Below, piece after piece: positions 40,901 through 51,144 of a stretch of 64,000 nt of DNA. Position numbers and translations under genes: made by a program. Within the stretch, counting starts at the first letter, position 1, and each line of letters opens with the position of its first letter. This DNA comes from Cylicocyclus nassatus (lineage: Eukaryota > Nematoda > Chromadorea > Rhabditida > Strongylidae), in NCBI GenBank assembly GCA_958299035.1, contig CATQJL010000112.1:51318491-51382490 (forward strand), read 5' to 3'. Below the pieces are notes generated by a model. The model did not search any database. It was not told the DNA's origin and saw only the letters and a program-made list of their open reading frames with translations.

Positions 40901-43335
40901 TTCCCCTCAGTCGGCAGCTAGAAACTGCTGCCTACCGTCTCTACAATAACTGCAACTTTCCCCAGAACTTTGCAAAAAGAATTTGACTTACAATTAACCA
41001 TCAAATCTTCATGTGGGAGAAGGCTCAAAGATTTGCGCTTCTCCTCTACGGAACGGCATCTGAGGGGATGAAAGTCATAAAGCCTTCCCCCCAGTTGGCA
41101 GCTGGAAACTGCTGCCTACCGTCTCTACAATAACTATAACTTTTGTGAGTCGCTGCAAAAAGAATTTGACTTACAATTGACCTTCAAATCTTCATGTGGG
41201 AAAAGGTATAAAGATTTGCGCTTTTCCTCTACGGAACGGCATCTGAGGGGATGGCAGTCATAAAGCCTTCCCCTCAGTCGGCAGCTAGAAACTGCTGCCT
41301 ACCGTCTCTACAATAACTGCAACTTTCCTCAGAACTTTGCAAAAAGAATTTGACTTACAATTGACCTTCAAATCTTCATGTGAGAAAAGGCATAAAGATT
41401 TGCGCTTTTCCCCTACGGAACGGCATCTGAGGGGATGGCAGTCATAAAGCCTTCCCCTCAGTCGGCAGCTAGAAACTGCTGCCTACCGTCTCTACAATAA
41501 CTGCAACTTTCCTCAGAACTTTGCAAAAAGAATTTGACTTACAATTAACCATCAAATCTTCATGTGGGAGAAGGCACAAAGATTTGCGCTTCTCCTCTAC
41601 GGAACGGCATCTGAGGGGATGGAAGTCATAAAGCCTTCCCCCCAGTTGGCAGCTGGAAACTGCTGCCTACCGTCTCTACAATAACTATAACTTTTGTGAG
41701 ACGCTGCAAAAAGAATTTGACTTACAATTGACCTTCAAATCTTCATGTGGGAAAAGGTATAAAGATTTGCGCTTTTCCTCTACGGAACGGCATCTGAGGG
41801 GATGGCAGTCATAAAGCCTTCCCCTCAGTCGGCAGCTAGAAACTGCTGCCTACCGTCTCTACAATAACTGCAACTTTCCTCAGAACTTCGCAAAAAGAAT
41901 TTGACTTACAATTAACCATCAAATCTTCATGTGGGAGAAGGCACAAAGATTTGCGCTTCTCCTCTACGGAACGGCATCTGAGGGGATGGAAGTCATAAAG
42001 CCTTCCCCCCAGTTGGCAGCTGGAAACTGCTGCCTACCGTCTCTACAATAACTGCAACTTTCCTCAGAACTTTGCAAAAAGAATTTGACTTACAATTGAC
42101 CTTCAAATCTTCATGTGGGAAAAGGCATAAAGATTTGCGCTTTTCCCCTACGGAACGCATCTGAGGGGATGGCAGTCATAAAGCCTTCCCCTCAGTCGGC
42201 AGCTAGAAACTGCTGCCTACCGTCTCTACAATAACTGCAACTTTCCTCAGAACTTCGCAAAAAGAATTTGACTTACAATTAACCATCAAATCTTCATGTG
42301 GGAGAAGGCTCAAAGATTTGCGCTTCTCCTCTACGGAACGGCATCTGAGGGGATGGAAGTCATAAAGCCTTCCCCCAATTGGCAGCTGGAAACTGCTGCC
42401 TACTGTCTCTACAATAACTATAACTTTTCTGAGACTCTGCCAAAAGAATTTGACTTACAATTAACCACCAAATCTTCATGTGGGAGAATGCATAGAAATT
42501 TGCACTTCTCCTTTACGGAACGGCATCTGAGGGGATGGAAGTCATAAAGCCTTCCCCCCAGTTGGCAGCTGGAAACTGCTGCCTACCGTCTCTACAATAA
42601 CTGCAACTTTCCTCAGAACTTTGCAAAAAGAATTTGACTTACAATTGACCTTCAAATCTTCATGTGGGAAAAGGCATAAAGATTTGCGCTTTTCCCCTAC
42701 GGAACGGCATCTGAGGGGATGGCAGTCATAAAGCCTTCCCCTCAGTCGGCAGCTAGAAACTGCTGCCTACCGTCTCTACAATAACTGCAACTTTCCCCAG
42801 AACTTTGCAAAAAGAATTTGACTTACAATTAACCATCAAATCTTCATGTGGGAGAAGGCACAAAGATTTGCGCTTCTCCTCTACGGAACGGCATCTGAGG
42901 GGATGGAAGTCATAAAGCCTTCCCCCCAGTTGGCAGCTGGAAACTGCTGCCTACCGTCTCTACAATAACTATAACTTTTGTGAGACGCTGCAAAAAGAAT
43001 TTGACTTACAATTGACCTTCAAATCTTCATGTGGGAAAAGGTATAAAGATTTGCGCTTTTCCTCTACGGAACGGCATCTGAGGGGATGGCAGTCATAAAG
43101 CCTTCCCCTCAGTCGGCAGCTGGAAACTGCTGCCTACCGTCCCTACAATCACTGCAACTTTCCTCAGAACTTTGCAAAAAGAATTTGACTTACAATTAAC
43201 CATGAAATCTTCATGTGGGAGAAGGCACAAAGATTTGCGCTTCTCCTCTACGGAACCGCATCTGAGGGGATGGAAGTCATAAAGCCTTCCCCCCAGTTGG
43301 CAGCTAGAAACTGCTGCCTACCGTCTTTACAATAA
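38000..43335 (+). repeat. Distal satellite segment made of class A and C units only
   Basis: From about 38 kb to the array edge the units are class A (often with tccccagaactttgc) and class C, with frequent cacaaagattt, ggtataaag and tttgtgagac variants not seen in the core. Unit integrity falls slightly: one unit near 39,289 has lost about 22 bp of the aactgctgcctaccgtctcta stretch, and single-base losses occur near 40,872 and 42,156 (ggaacgcatc). This is the expected gradient towards an array boundary. Confidence 0.75.
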
Positions 43336-43495
43336 CTGTAACATTTTTCGAACTTTACAAAAAAGTGATTAACTTACAAATAATCTTCACCCATCAACAT
43401 AAATGCATAAAAACTTGCCATTCTCCTCACTTATTTGAGAGAATGACAGTCACACAGTCTTCTCTTAAGTTGCATTGACTTGCTCCTACAATCTA
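43336..43495 (+). repeat. Highly decayed terminal satellite monomer
   Basis: After the last good unit the sequence still follows the monomer order but with many changes. Recognisable blocks are gaactttacaaaaa, attaacttacaaataatc, aaatgcataaaaacttgcc, attctcctc, gagagaatgacagtcac and gctcctacaatct. Some segments are missing or altered. A further weak match (ttgcgcttgtctcctct) at about 43,576 may be one more, still older unit. Decayed monomers at an array edge are typical of satellites, where homogenisation works poorly. Confidence 0.75.
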
Positions 43496-44893
43496 AATAT
43501 CTCAGCTTGCGATTGATATGCCATTGTCATTTATTCCCACTTAGTTTTGCATTTTGTTGTCGAAGTTTTTGCCTTGCGCTTGTCTCCTCTATTCTGTAAG
43601 GTGATCGCATTTGTTCCCTTGGATAAGTACATTATCTTGCTTCCTAGAGGATTTTTGTTAACGTTGGATGTAGTAAACATAAGCTGCTCACTTTCATTTA
43701 ATCAACATGTAGCCATGGATGCATTTGAAAACCACTTTTTCGCTCACTCAACGTATTTAAGAGACTGGCGCACGCATTTCAACATTTCAGAACAACAAAA
43801 CTTGAGAAGCATATCTTGTTCTGATGCACATAATTATTTCTTTCTTACTCACTTTCATTTTTGTGGCTTTCCTGTAGTATGTTCTGTTAAGAATCTTTTG
43901 ACAAAATAGTCTCAACAGAATGACCTTTTGAGAATGACCTTCATTCTTGTTTTATAGCAATAGAAAAGACATAGCCTCTCTGATCATCGTTCCGCTGGAA
44001 AACTCCTATGTCCAACACCTACGAACAATTGATAAGGTTTCGTCCTATGTTACCTTTTTGGTTCATCTGAGTGCACCCTTTTTACCTTTCTGAGAAAACA
44101 AAAAGAAGAATACTGTTTCGCCTACAAATCAAGCATCAAAAAATTGTAGCTTCATGGTATTAGACACTTACGGTGCGAGTAACAAATGTAATGTTCGAGA
44201 TTTCGGAAAATAATTTCAATCGCTTTTCTGAGCAGAATCAGATAAAGCCGCATATCATTCCCACATCAAACATCTCAGAAAAGCTAAATGTTTGACCTCA
44301 CACAGGCATTAAGTAAACCGAAGGGACACATTGAAAATTTGTATTTCTAGAAGCGTTTAAGCAAACATACTTTTCAACAATGCAAATATGATGTAAGGTG
44401 AGTTTTGATGACTTTAGAACTCCAAACTTCGTCTCTCATATTGAAAAAAACTTTGAAAGAGCCCTGAATCAGCGTTAGCACTTCGAAAATTAAGTACTTG
44501 TATTTACTTCTCAGAGTAACTGTACCTTGAATTTTGCTCCTATTGTATCTGTCATAGAACATTTTACTTCCACGTTTTTCATTTGTTAGCGACAAAAGTT
44601 CCAATTACTCTGCTTAACCTGAAAGTACTTTTCCGAGACCTTTGAATGGTTCTCATTATTTGCTCACTTGTTTTCGAAACTATGCAAAATGAAGTAAAAG
44701 CGATTGTTTCTTGGACTATTTATAGATTAAATGCCGAAGCTCTTTATATTTATAGTGTTATCTTGGTCTTGCTCAAGTTCTTTCAACCATAGACAAAAAG
44801 TTGTTCAGTACTTTCTCCAGTCTTCAAAAAAAGGTTACTCTTCTATCTAACCTAGTTTCGTTGATTTACCTTATCTGCAGGTCATGCGAAAAA
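43496..44893. other. Non-coding AT-rich spacer between satellite and Helitron gene
   Basis: No gene supported. A 120-codon open frame on the plus strand at 43,547-43,909 has no recognisable motif or low-complexity signature, and I do not call it. The right part should contain the 3' end of the Helitron (its coding frame stops at 44,894), but I could not identify a convincing terminal hairpin followed by a CTRR end. Confidence 0.6.
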
Positions 44894-45814
44894 TTAAAGC
44901 AGCACTTCCTCATACACAATGTTTCTCACTGTTCTCGAAGGAGTACTGACTCGAAGACCTGCAGGAGATCGAACTCTAGAGAAAGCCACGTAGAGCTGTC
45001 CGTGACTGAAAACATCTTCCGGAAGATACACGCCCACTTTATTAAATGACTGTCCCTGAGACTTATTGATAGTCATTGCAAATGCAACCCGTACAGGAAA
45101 CTGTCTTCTTCTGAGTCGGAATGGTAGGTGTTTCTCGCAGTAGTTGTCTATTCTGGGTATCACCGTTAGCTGGTCCTTACGATTTCCGCATATGAAACGG
45201 CATCCTAAAACAAAACGTCCAAGACTTTCGACCTTCAGTCTTGTACCGTTGCAGAGACCGTTGGTGACATCTAGGTTTCGTAACAACATGACGATTGCAC
45301 CTTTCTTCAACCTCAGTTCGTGCGGCGGCATTCCCGGTAGTTCGAGACTGTTCAGGTATCCTACTGGATAGAGTCCGGAATCTCCAACATGCTGAACAGC
45401 CTCGTCTAAACTCCTGTAGACCCTTTCGTCTCTCTCACACTCAATGCGTAGACGATGCATGGCTTCGTCATTAAGTCTTTTGACATTCACGTTTTTTGGT
45501 GCAAGGATAGCATGTTCGCAAAGGGTCTCATGCGGGTTGATAACATCACCGAAGATCTCCGTAACAATATTGCCGGAAAATAAAAAATTTTCTTCCATAA
45601 CAACGCGTCCTTCTTCGTTGCTATTATGACCATTTCCGATATCCAGGAGATAATTATGCCAGTCAAGACCTGCATTCCTGGCTCGCATATTGGCTTGAAG
45701 ACGGTGTACCTTAAACAGCGGCCAGAGCACTGATCTATTAACACATGCCTCCACCACGTCTTCTCGCCTGCCATGCTCAACGACAGGTAATACTTGACGG
45801 AAGTCTCCACCAAT

Positions 45815-45830
45815 GATAAACGAACATCAA
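45815..45830 (-). other. Frameshift with probable short deletion in Helitron helicase domain
   Basis: The upstream frame reads [15 protein letters not shown] and then loses similarity. The next recognisable helicase segment ([10 protein letters not shown]) starts at once in another frame. In the family, roughly 15-20 residues (the FGG segment) normally separate these two motifs, so the break looks like a deletion of some tens of bases that is not a multiple of three. Confidence 0.75.
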
Positions 45831-48800
45831 CAGCCTCTAGTGAGCACTTTGGTGCCATGGAAATTTCATCCCATATGACAACATCTGTCCTCAAGAGCTC
45901 ACGTGCTTCCCTCTGCTGTCTTTTCATCAGCGAAGAACGGTTACCATCAGCCATGTTGAGCTTGAATGCGGAGATGACTGTTCGTCCCTCAGGAAGAAGG
46001 TTCGCAGCTATGCCAGTCCATGCTACACATAGCACTTGACGACCCTGTCCTACAGCTAAGTTATACAAAGCCGTGTGAAGGTAAGTCTTCCCGGTTCCCC
46101 CTGGACCATCAATGAAGAAGCGTCGCTCATTCTCACGATCCAAAGCAGCTAAGATGTCGTCAGCAGCTCTCCTCTGGTTTTCGTTCAGCGTTTCATACAT
46201 ACGTGCTCCTTCATTGCGGTGGTGTTCATAGTCAACAGCGATTGCAGGAACTTCAGGACGTTCGCTCATAGGAGGCAATACTATCTGCTGCAATTCTCCG
46301 CCCAAGAGGAGCATCTTGTCAGCAACGTCGAAGTAGGCCACTGCTATTGCTTCTGCTTCTCCTAGACCTTGATGCATGTAATCTTCCGACATCGCCACTG
46401 CAAATTCATTCCACAAATTTTGTGCATCCACTACTTCGCAGTAGCAAAGCAGGCAAGCGAAAAAACTCCGCAAGGTGGATGCCGTTTGGAATTGCGCTGC
46501 TTCTTGCATGCTCTGACGATAGTACGTGTCATCATCTAGGAATCCAGAAGCTTTCGCAGCGTCAGAAAAAGTTGTAAACGTATGTCCTTCAACTGTTCGG
46601 AGATCTTCGAATGAAGTCTTTCCTTTAGTATTGAGCAGAAGAATGCGAAGGCAGTAGCGCTCTACATCTCTCGGCGATACCGTGTACATTCTTCCTATCT
46701 CTTTACCTCCTCTCCTTCGAGGCCTCCACCCGTGGCGGCTAGTGAACGTGAAATGCTCCGGAATTTCGTAATAATAAAGATTTCGCGCATCGATAGTTAG
46801 TTCCGAAGGTTCGCCATTTTCAAACGTCCTTGCGCACAGTCCATTCAACTCAAAAAAGGCTGTGAGTGTCGTAAAACTGCTTCGTGCGCGATCAAGGTGC
46901 TGCTGTTCCTCTCGAGCGACGAAGTGCACGGTACGGTATCCGGGTAAATGAACGGTTAATCTGAACACTGTATGTGACTTGTCTTGCATAGGAAGGCCAA
47001 AAACTCTATAAAGAGCTTGAGGTGGGCAGACGTAACGTGTGTTCAGATGCTGTTTGATCTCATCTACATTGGCACGTTCATTAACACCGCTCTCGATTGT
47101 AATCCGTGCACGATCGGGGCCTTTGTAAATGTACTTGTAAAGATACTTTACTGCCGAAATCGTTCCACAGATCTCAACATTCAAATGACATTCGTACTTC
47201 GTGATAAGAAACAGATTTGTCGGCACGACCCATTCGTCACTGTACGGAACGCCACTGATCAATACGCTCGCGCGATTTCGTCTTCTGTACTTCGGATATC
47301 CGTCCACTGCTATAGACGTCCTCTCACGTAACTGCTTTGGAAAATGTTTAGAACACTTTCCGTCGCGCATACATGGTGAGTGAGGGTCTTCAGCGCCACA
47401 TTTTCGGTGGATCATGAAATTTGTTACAGCCGCAAATGCTTGCGGTTCCTCTTCTTGACACGGTATCTCGGCAGAAACAGCATTATCAACGTCATCTACG
47501 GTGTCGGCTTTCCAACCATTCTTCATTATCAAGAGCATGTGACAATGAGGCAGACCTCGCTTCTGAAATTCAATCACGTAAACGTATGCTTCCACTTCTC
47601 CAAGAACATTTTTCTTAAATAGATCATCACATAGTTCTCTTAGCTTTCCATTGAACACTCTTGCTGTGAGATCTGGTCTGTCCGAAGCATTTTGACCTTC
47701 ATAGAGATTTTCTTGGATTTCTCGCCACTGAGGGTTGCAAGTCATCGTTAAAAAGTAAGTGGGCTTCCCAAAGCGGGCAACAGTTGCCATGGCATCTTGG
47801 TAGGATTGCTGCATGGCTCTGGGGCTTCCAACATGCGATGATGCTAACACCACGCGGCTTCCTGGAGGTCCGTTATTGTCCTCTCCTGCCAAGTAATCCT
47901 GCAAGCCTCTGTAGGAGTCGGCTCGGAGATTTACCTGATGGGTTCTATGATAATTCAATCGATTCTGCTCAATCTTGACATAAGCATCAACCGCGAATTG
48001 TTGAAAGAGCTTTCTTGCGTAGAGAATCGGATTGAACGTTTCGCGAATTGAAAAAAGGTACGAATAATACTTCATTTGCGTGATTCGTATTCCTCTCCTA
48101 TCTGTAAGAGTTGGATCCCATCCACCTCTTCCCGTTGGGAAAAGAAGTGGGTATGTAAGCGGGTCACATCTCTTATCGATGTCGCTGATATTTATCAATG
48201 AAACCTCATCAGACATTCTCAGGTGAACAGCAAGGCTTCTGGTAGGAGGAACGTCATTGTCATTGCCCACGTAAATCATGGCTACTTCATTAGTCGTTGG
48301 AACTGCGTATCTACCTCGAGAAGTACCTCTTTCTTGGTTTTCTTCAAAAATCATCCTAATCTGTTGCACAGGCCTGTTTTCAAGCCGTGCTGCCTCTTCC
48401 TCTGCCTTCTCAACTTCGCTCATCATCTTAAACGATAGCGCATAGCTATTATTATGCGCAAACCATTCACTCAGAAACAACATCAAATCAGGGTCGCAAT
48501 CAGCATTTTGTGCGAGCCCCAGGCGCTGCTGTGCAGCAAGTTCGGTATCGAGTACGTAGATTTGTCCGTACTGCCGCTCGATCTCCTCATTTGGATGCAG
48601 AGGGCCAATATGATGATATACCTGGCCATGTATTCGGTAGCAGTACGGTCCGCGTCTTCGAGGCACATCGACTTGAGCGCCCGTCGAGGCCATTGCCAAA
48701 GCTGAATTGAAATTCCTGATGTTACTAAAGAAATTAGTACGACGCTGTCGCATTTCTAGCAACGATGAGTTTCCGAGGAAAAGATCTTTTATTGCGATAG

Positions 48801-49116
48801 GAAAGTCGTCGAAGAAGTCCAAAGCAAAATGACCGTAATCACAGCAGTCGCCGAACGTGTCAGCATGCTGCTGCTTAACCTCAAAACCGAAATGAAGTGC
48901 ACCACAGTTCACGCAACGACGATCGAGTTGTCCTAGGTAGCTCGCGGTTGCCGTGCGTATTCTGAGTGCTATTCCGATGGTGCGAGCAACATTGCGGCGC
49001 TGACGATTCCCAGTCATCATTACATCGTGCGCTCGCTGCTCTCCATGGTCTTGCCTATGCTGACCTTCGGGATCTTCTTGCGTATACTCTGCTTCTTCTT
49101 CCTCGTTCTGCCGTGC

Positions 49117-49875
49117 TCGGTACAGTCTCTGCTGCACCTCATGTCTTCTTCGGCGTTCAGCGCCTTCCTCACTCGTCTCATTCTGCAGCAAATTCTGCCA
49201 ACGTCGATTTTGCTCCAAAAGGCGCTGAGCGCGGTGTTCGGCACTTTCAACTTGTCTTCGCCTCTGCTGACGCTCAGCATTCTCAAAACGACGTTCTTCA
49301 CTTTCTTCGGTACTTTCATTAGCACGACGTCTCTGCTGACGTTCGGCATTCTCAGAACGACGCTCGGCGTGCTCTCCGATACTTTCATTAGCACGACGTC
49401 TCTGCTGACGTTCAGCATCCTCAAAACGACGCTCGGCGCGCTCTTCGGTACTTTCATTCGCACGACGTCTCTGCTGACGTTGAGCATTCTCAGAACGACG
49501 CTCGGCGCGCTCTCCGGCACTTTCATTCGCGCGACGTCTCTGCTGACGTTCAGCATTCTCAGAACGACGCTCGGCGCGTTGCTCAGTACTTTCATTCTCA
49601 CGACGTCTCTGCTGACGTAATGAGTTTTGAGTACGACGTGCAACTCGGCTCTCTTCATTTTCTTCTTCACGAATCCTTCGTAGAAGTTGCGCGTGCTCAG
49701 TGCGACGCTGAGCGCGTTCTTCAGGGTCCTCAGTCTCACGACGTCTCTGTTCTCGTTGCGTGTGAGCTAGGCGACGTTCGGCACTTTGAACGGAGCTTTC
49801 AACTTCGCGTCATTCGCGATGACGTGCTGCGTCAGCACTCAGTCGCGAAGCACGCTGTGTTTCTCCTTGAGAAGT
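49117..49875 (-). repeat. Eleven in-frame 23-residue (69-bp) repeats, STPR-like domain of the Helitron protein
   Basis: In the Helitron frame, residues 30-282 divide without gaps into eleven 23-residue units. Typical central units read ANESTEERAERR followed by FEDAERQQRRR. The five most similar copies show as exact 69-bp spacing of gacgtctctgctgacg at 49,326, 49,395, 49,464, 49,533 and 49,602. The outer copies are more diverged (for example EVESSVQSAERR, ETEDPEERAQRR and QNETSEEGAERR). Length, spacing, and the E-S/T-x-E...R...R..RR pattern match the STPR repeat (score and three amino acid peptide repeat), known as a DNA-binding domain in silk-moth FMBP-1. The DNA-binding role here is inferred. 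A start-codon-based ORF call misses most of this domain, because the frame has no ATG between 49,960 and 49,218. Confidence 0.8.
49810..49812 (-). other. Premature in-frame TGA in Helitron gene
   Basis: Codon 51 of the Helitron frame is TGA, between residues RHRE and REVES. It sits in the position of an arginine-rich column of the first 23-residue repeat, so a CGA to TGA change is the simplest explanation. All other codons between the ATG at 49,962 and the frameshift near 45,820 are open. Confidence 0.85.
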
Positions 49876-49962
49876 ACGATAACTCCGTTGACGTTCAGCA
49901 TTGGATGCGTGGATGCGAGGACGCCCACGCACACGATTTCCGTGTTGCTGATTTAGTTCCAT

Positions 49963-50714
49963 TTCACTTTTCAAATCCTGAATTATTAATTGTTACATTC
50001 TTAGCGACATTTAAAAAGCAGGTTTGTAACAGGTGTCAATGATAAGTTCTTGTTTGACACATCTACACATTTGCGACGCAAGCTTCTCTATTCGTATCGC
50101 AAAACATTTGGACGCTTAGCTACGATCGATGCAAAAGTCAGCATTGATTGTTGTTAGTGTAACGCAAATTCATAACATTACAATGTTTTCTATGTGTTTT
50201 ACACATGGATATGCTTGTATTTTGTTTACCACAATCAGCCGAAAGTAAATTTGTCGGTTACGATCGGTAAGGTATTTGTAGGTTACGATGATAAGGTATG
50301 TCGTTAAGAAAATTGATCGTATGTAAATCAGCTCAAAAGATTGCAAAAGCTAATTTGTTAGCACCTATATTCCTTGGAGTCAATCAAAAAAACGACCACT
50401 TACTGCTTTTGCGTTTCAAACGATAGCATGCATAACAAAAACTTGCGAACTCAGCATTTTTCCAATAAAGGCAACTGAAGAAAAGCGGCCGCATAAGATT
50501 TCAGCAAAAGGTCATCAGTCGGACTTACAACTCAATGCCTTCGCGGCGTTGGCGTGGAAAACAGAACTGCTCAGAAAGGAACCTAATTGAAAATACATAC
50601 TCGAGAGCCAATGGTAAATTGTCAGGTATACTCTAAAGCAAAAAATTAACCTAAATTTCTCCTGAAAACTCCCAGAAGCGTCTTAACTCTTAACTCCATT
50701 TTGAGCAGCAAATA
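49963..50714. other. Upstream flank of the Helitron gene, no gene seen
   Basis: AT-rich sequence that should contain the promoter and the 5' TC end of the Helitron (which lies on the minus strand, so its 5' end is here). I could not fix the terminus. No other element was recognised. Confidence 0.5.
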
Positions 50715-51089
50715 TTAGGCGCAAAATTCTGTCGCATCATTCTTGAAAAACTTCTTGCTCTCCAAACGACGCAAACTTGACTTTTCGAAAATTATAACTT
50801 TCTGCAGAAACCGTCAAGGAACTCTGCACTGTTGTAAATTGTGGAAAAGACTTACTGTACAGCTTGCTCGGGATTCTGTCGCCGCAAGTTCCAAATTTTT
50901 AGCAGCCTAACTCAGAATGACCGAAAAATGGTTTTATTTTCCTGCTTCGATCCCAAAAACTGCCCCCTCATGAGAGAGCATCAAAAGCACTGCCACAAAG
51001 AAAAGGGGTTCTTCTATTTAGCAAAATTAGTACAGATCTAGAGAGAGCATAAAATTATGATTTTTGGAAAATGATGCGACAGAACTTAA
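50715..51089. mobile_element. Short mariner-type MITE with imperfect inverted ends
   Basis: The left end reads ttaggcgcaaaattctgtcg followed by catcatt. The right end is the inverse of ttaagttctgtcgcatcatt, so the ends match over about 30 bp apart from a loss of about 8 bases near the right tip. The element is 375 bp, is flanked by TA on both sides (50,713-50,714 and 51,090-51,091), and has no transposase. The tip resembles the first MITE at 61,325 (ttaggtgggtgcaaaagttc followed by tgtcg), so both were probably moved by a related mariner transposase. Confidence 0.6.
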
Positions 51090-51144
51090 TATAATAGCAG
51101 CAGTGTGCAGCAGAGATTATGTAAATCTTGTGAAGAATCAAGAC

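Larger units (their letters stand above)
1..43343 (+). repeat. Satellite DNA array, unit 182-184 bp, about 235-240 head-to-tail copies
   Basis: The landmark aaagccttc recurs at 179, 361, 544, 726, 909 and 1093, which gives unit lengths of 182-184 bp, and the same spacing continues to about 43.3 kb. All units point the same way, with one micro-inversion near 14.29 kb. Invariant blocks include cttctcctctacggaacgg, gcatctgagggga and ggcagc-8 nt-gctgcc. Three classes are defined by the segment before the ttacaatt block: class A has gaactttgcaaaaagaa, class B has cacgacattccagaaag, and class C has tctgagacgc followed by (t/a)gcaaaaag. The array starts beyond the left edge. Size and homogeneity fit a centromeric or pericentromeric satellite, but that role is inferred. 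I see no gene in it. Short open frames of 60-139 codons arise because 183 bp is 61 codons, and they are broken wherever a unit is 182 or 184 bp. Confidence 0.97.
44894..49962 (-). pseudogene. Helitron replicase-helicase (Rep-Hel), broken by one stop and one frameshift
   Basis: This is the protein that drives rolling-circle Helitron transposition: a HUH endonuclease that nicks and joins single strands, fused to a PIF1-family 5'-3' helicase. I start it at the ATG at 49,962-49,960, the first ATG in the frame. Residues 30-282 are eleven 23-residue repeats. A cysteine-rich CVNCGA region follows near residue 350. The Rep domain has MTCNPQW (about 740-746), the HUH-type motif GLPHCHMLL (HCH 806-808) and the tyrosine motif YLYKYIYKGPD (from 940). 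The helicase has Walker A GPGGTGKT (1286-1293) and Walker B DEIS (1365-1368). After a frameshift near 45,820 it continues with [22 protein letters not shown] and [13 protein letters not shown] to TAA at 44,894. Including the second frame it is about 1,690 codons, a normal size for the family. The damage is light, so it is probably a fairly young non-autonomous copy, unless the lesions are assembly errors. Confidence 0.95.

Noticed and set aside
1..43343. Dozens of overlapping open frames of 60-139 codons on both strands as genes
   Set aside because: They repeat with the satellite period, exist in both orientations, start and stop at unit variants, and match no domain. A 61-codon unit length explains them.
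1..43343. CRISPR array
   Set aside because: The whole 182-184 bp unit is repeated with no unique spacers, and the surrounding elements are eukaryotic.
1..43343. 5S rRNA, tRNA or histone tandem cluster
   Set aside because: No internal A/B/C-box promoter pattern, tRNA fold or coding frame was recognised in the unit.
1..43343. Hammerhead ribozyme in the satellite
   Set aside because: The minus strand has ctgagga in class A units, but no GAAA core at the right spacing follows; the only gaaa overlaps the motif itself.
1..43343. CENP-B box in the satellite unit
   Set aside because: The tggaaac stretch recalls part of it, but the required TTCG and CGGG core bases are not in place.
43547..43909. 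120-codon plus-strand open frame next to the array
   Set aside because: No motif, no start context of note, and composition like random AT-rich DNA; part of it may be decayed satellite.
49020..49739. 239-codon minus-strand frame and 197-codon plus-strand frame over the 69-bp repeats
   Set aside because: Both are shadows of the Helitron N-terminal repeats. The true frame is the one continuous with the Rep domain, which reaches ATG 49,962.
43496..50714. Precise Helitron termini (5' TC, 3' hairpin plus CTRR, A/T insertion site)
   Set aside because: Several weak candidates exist, but none has a convincing hairpin at the right distance. Only alignment of sibling copies could fix them.
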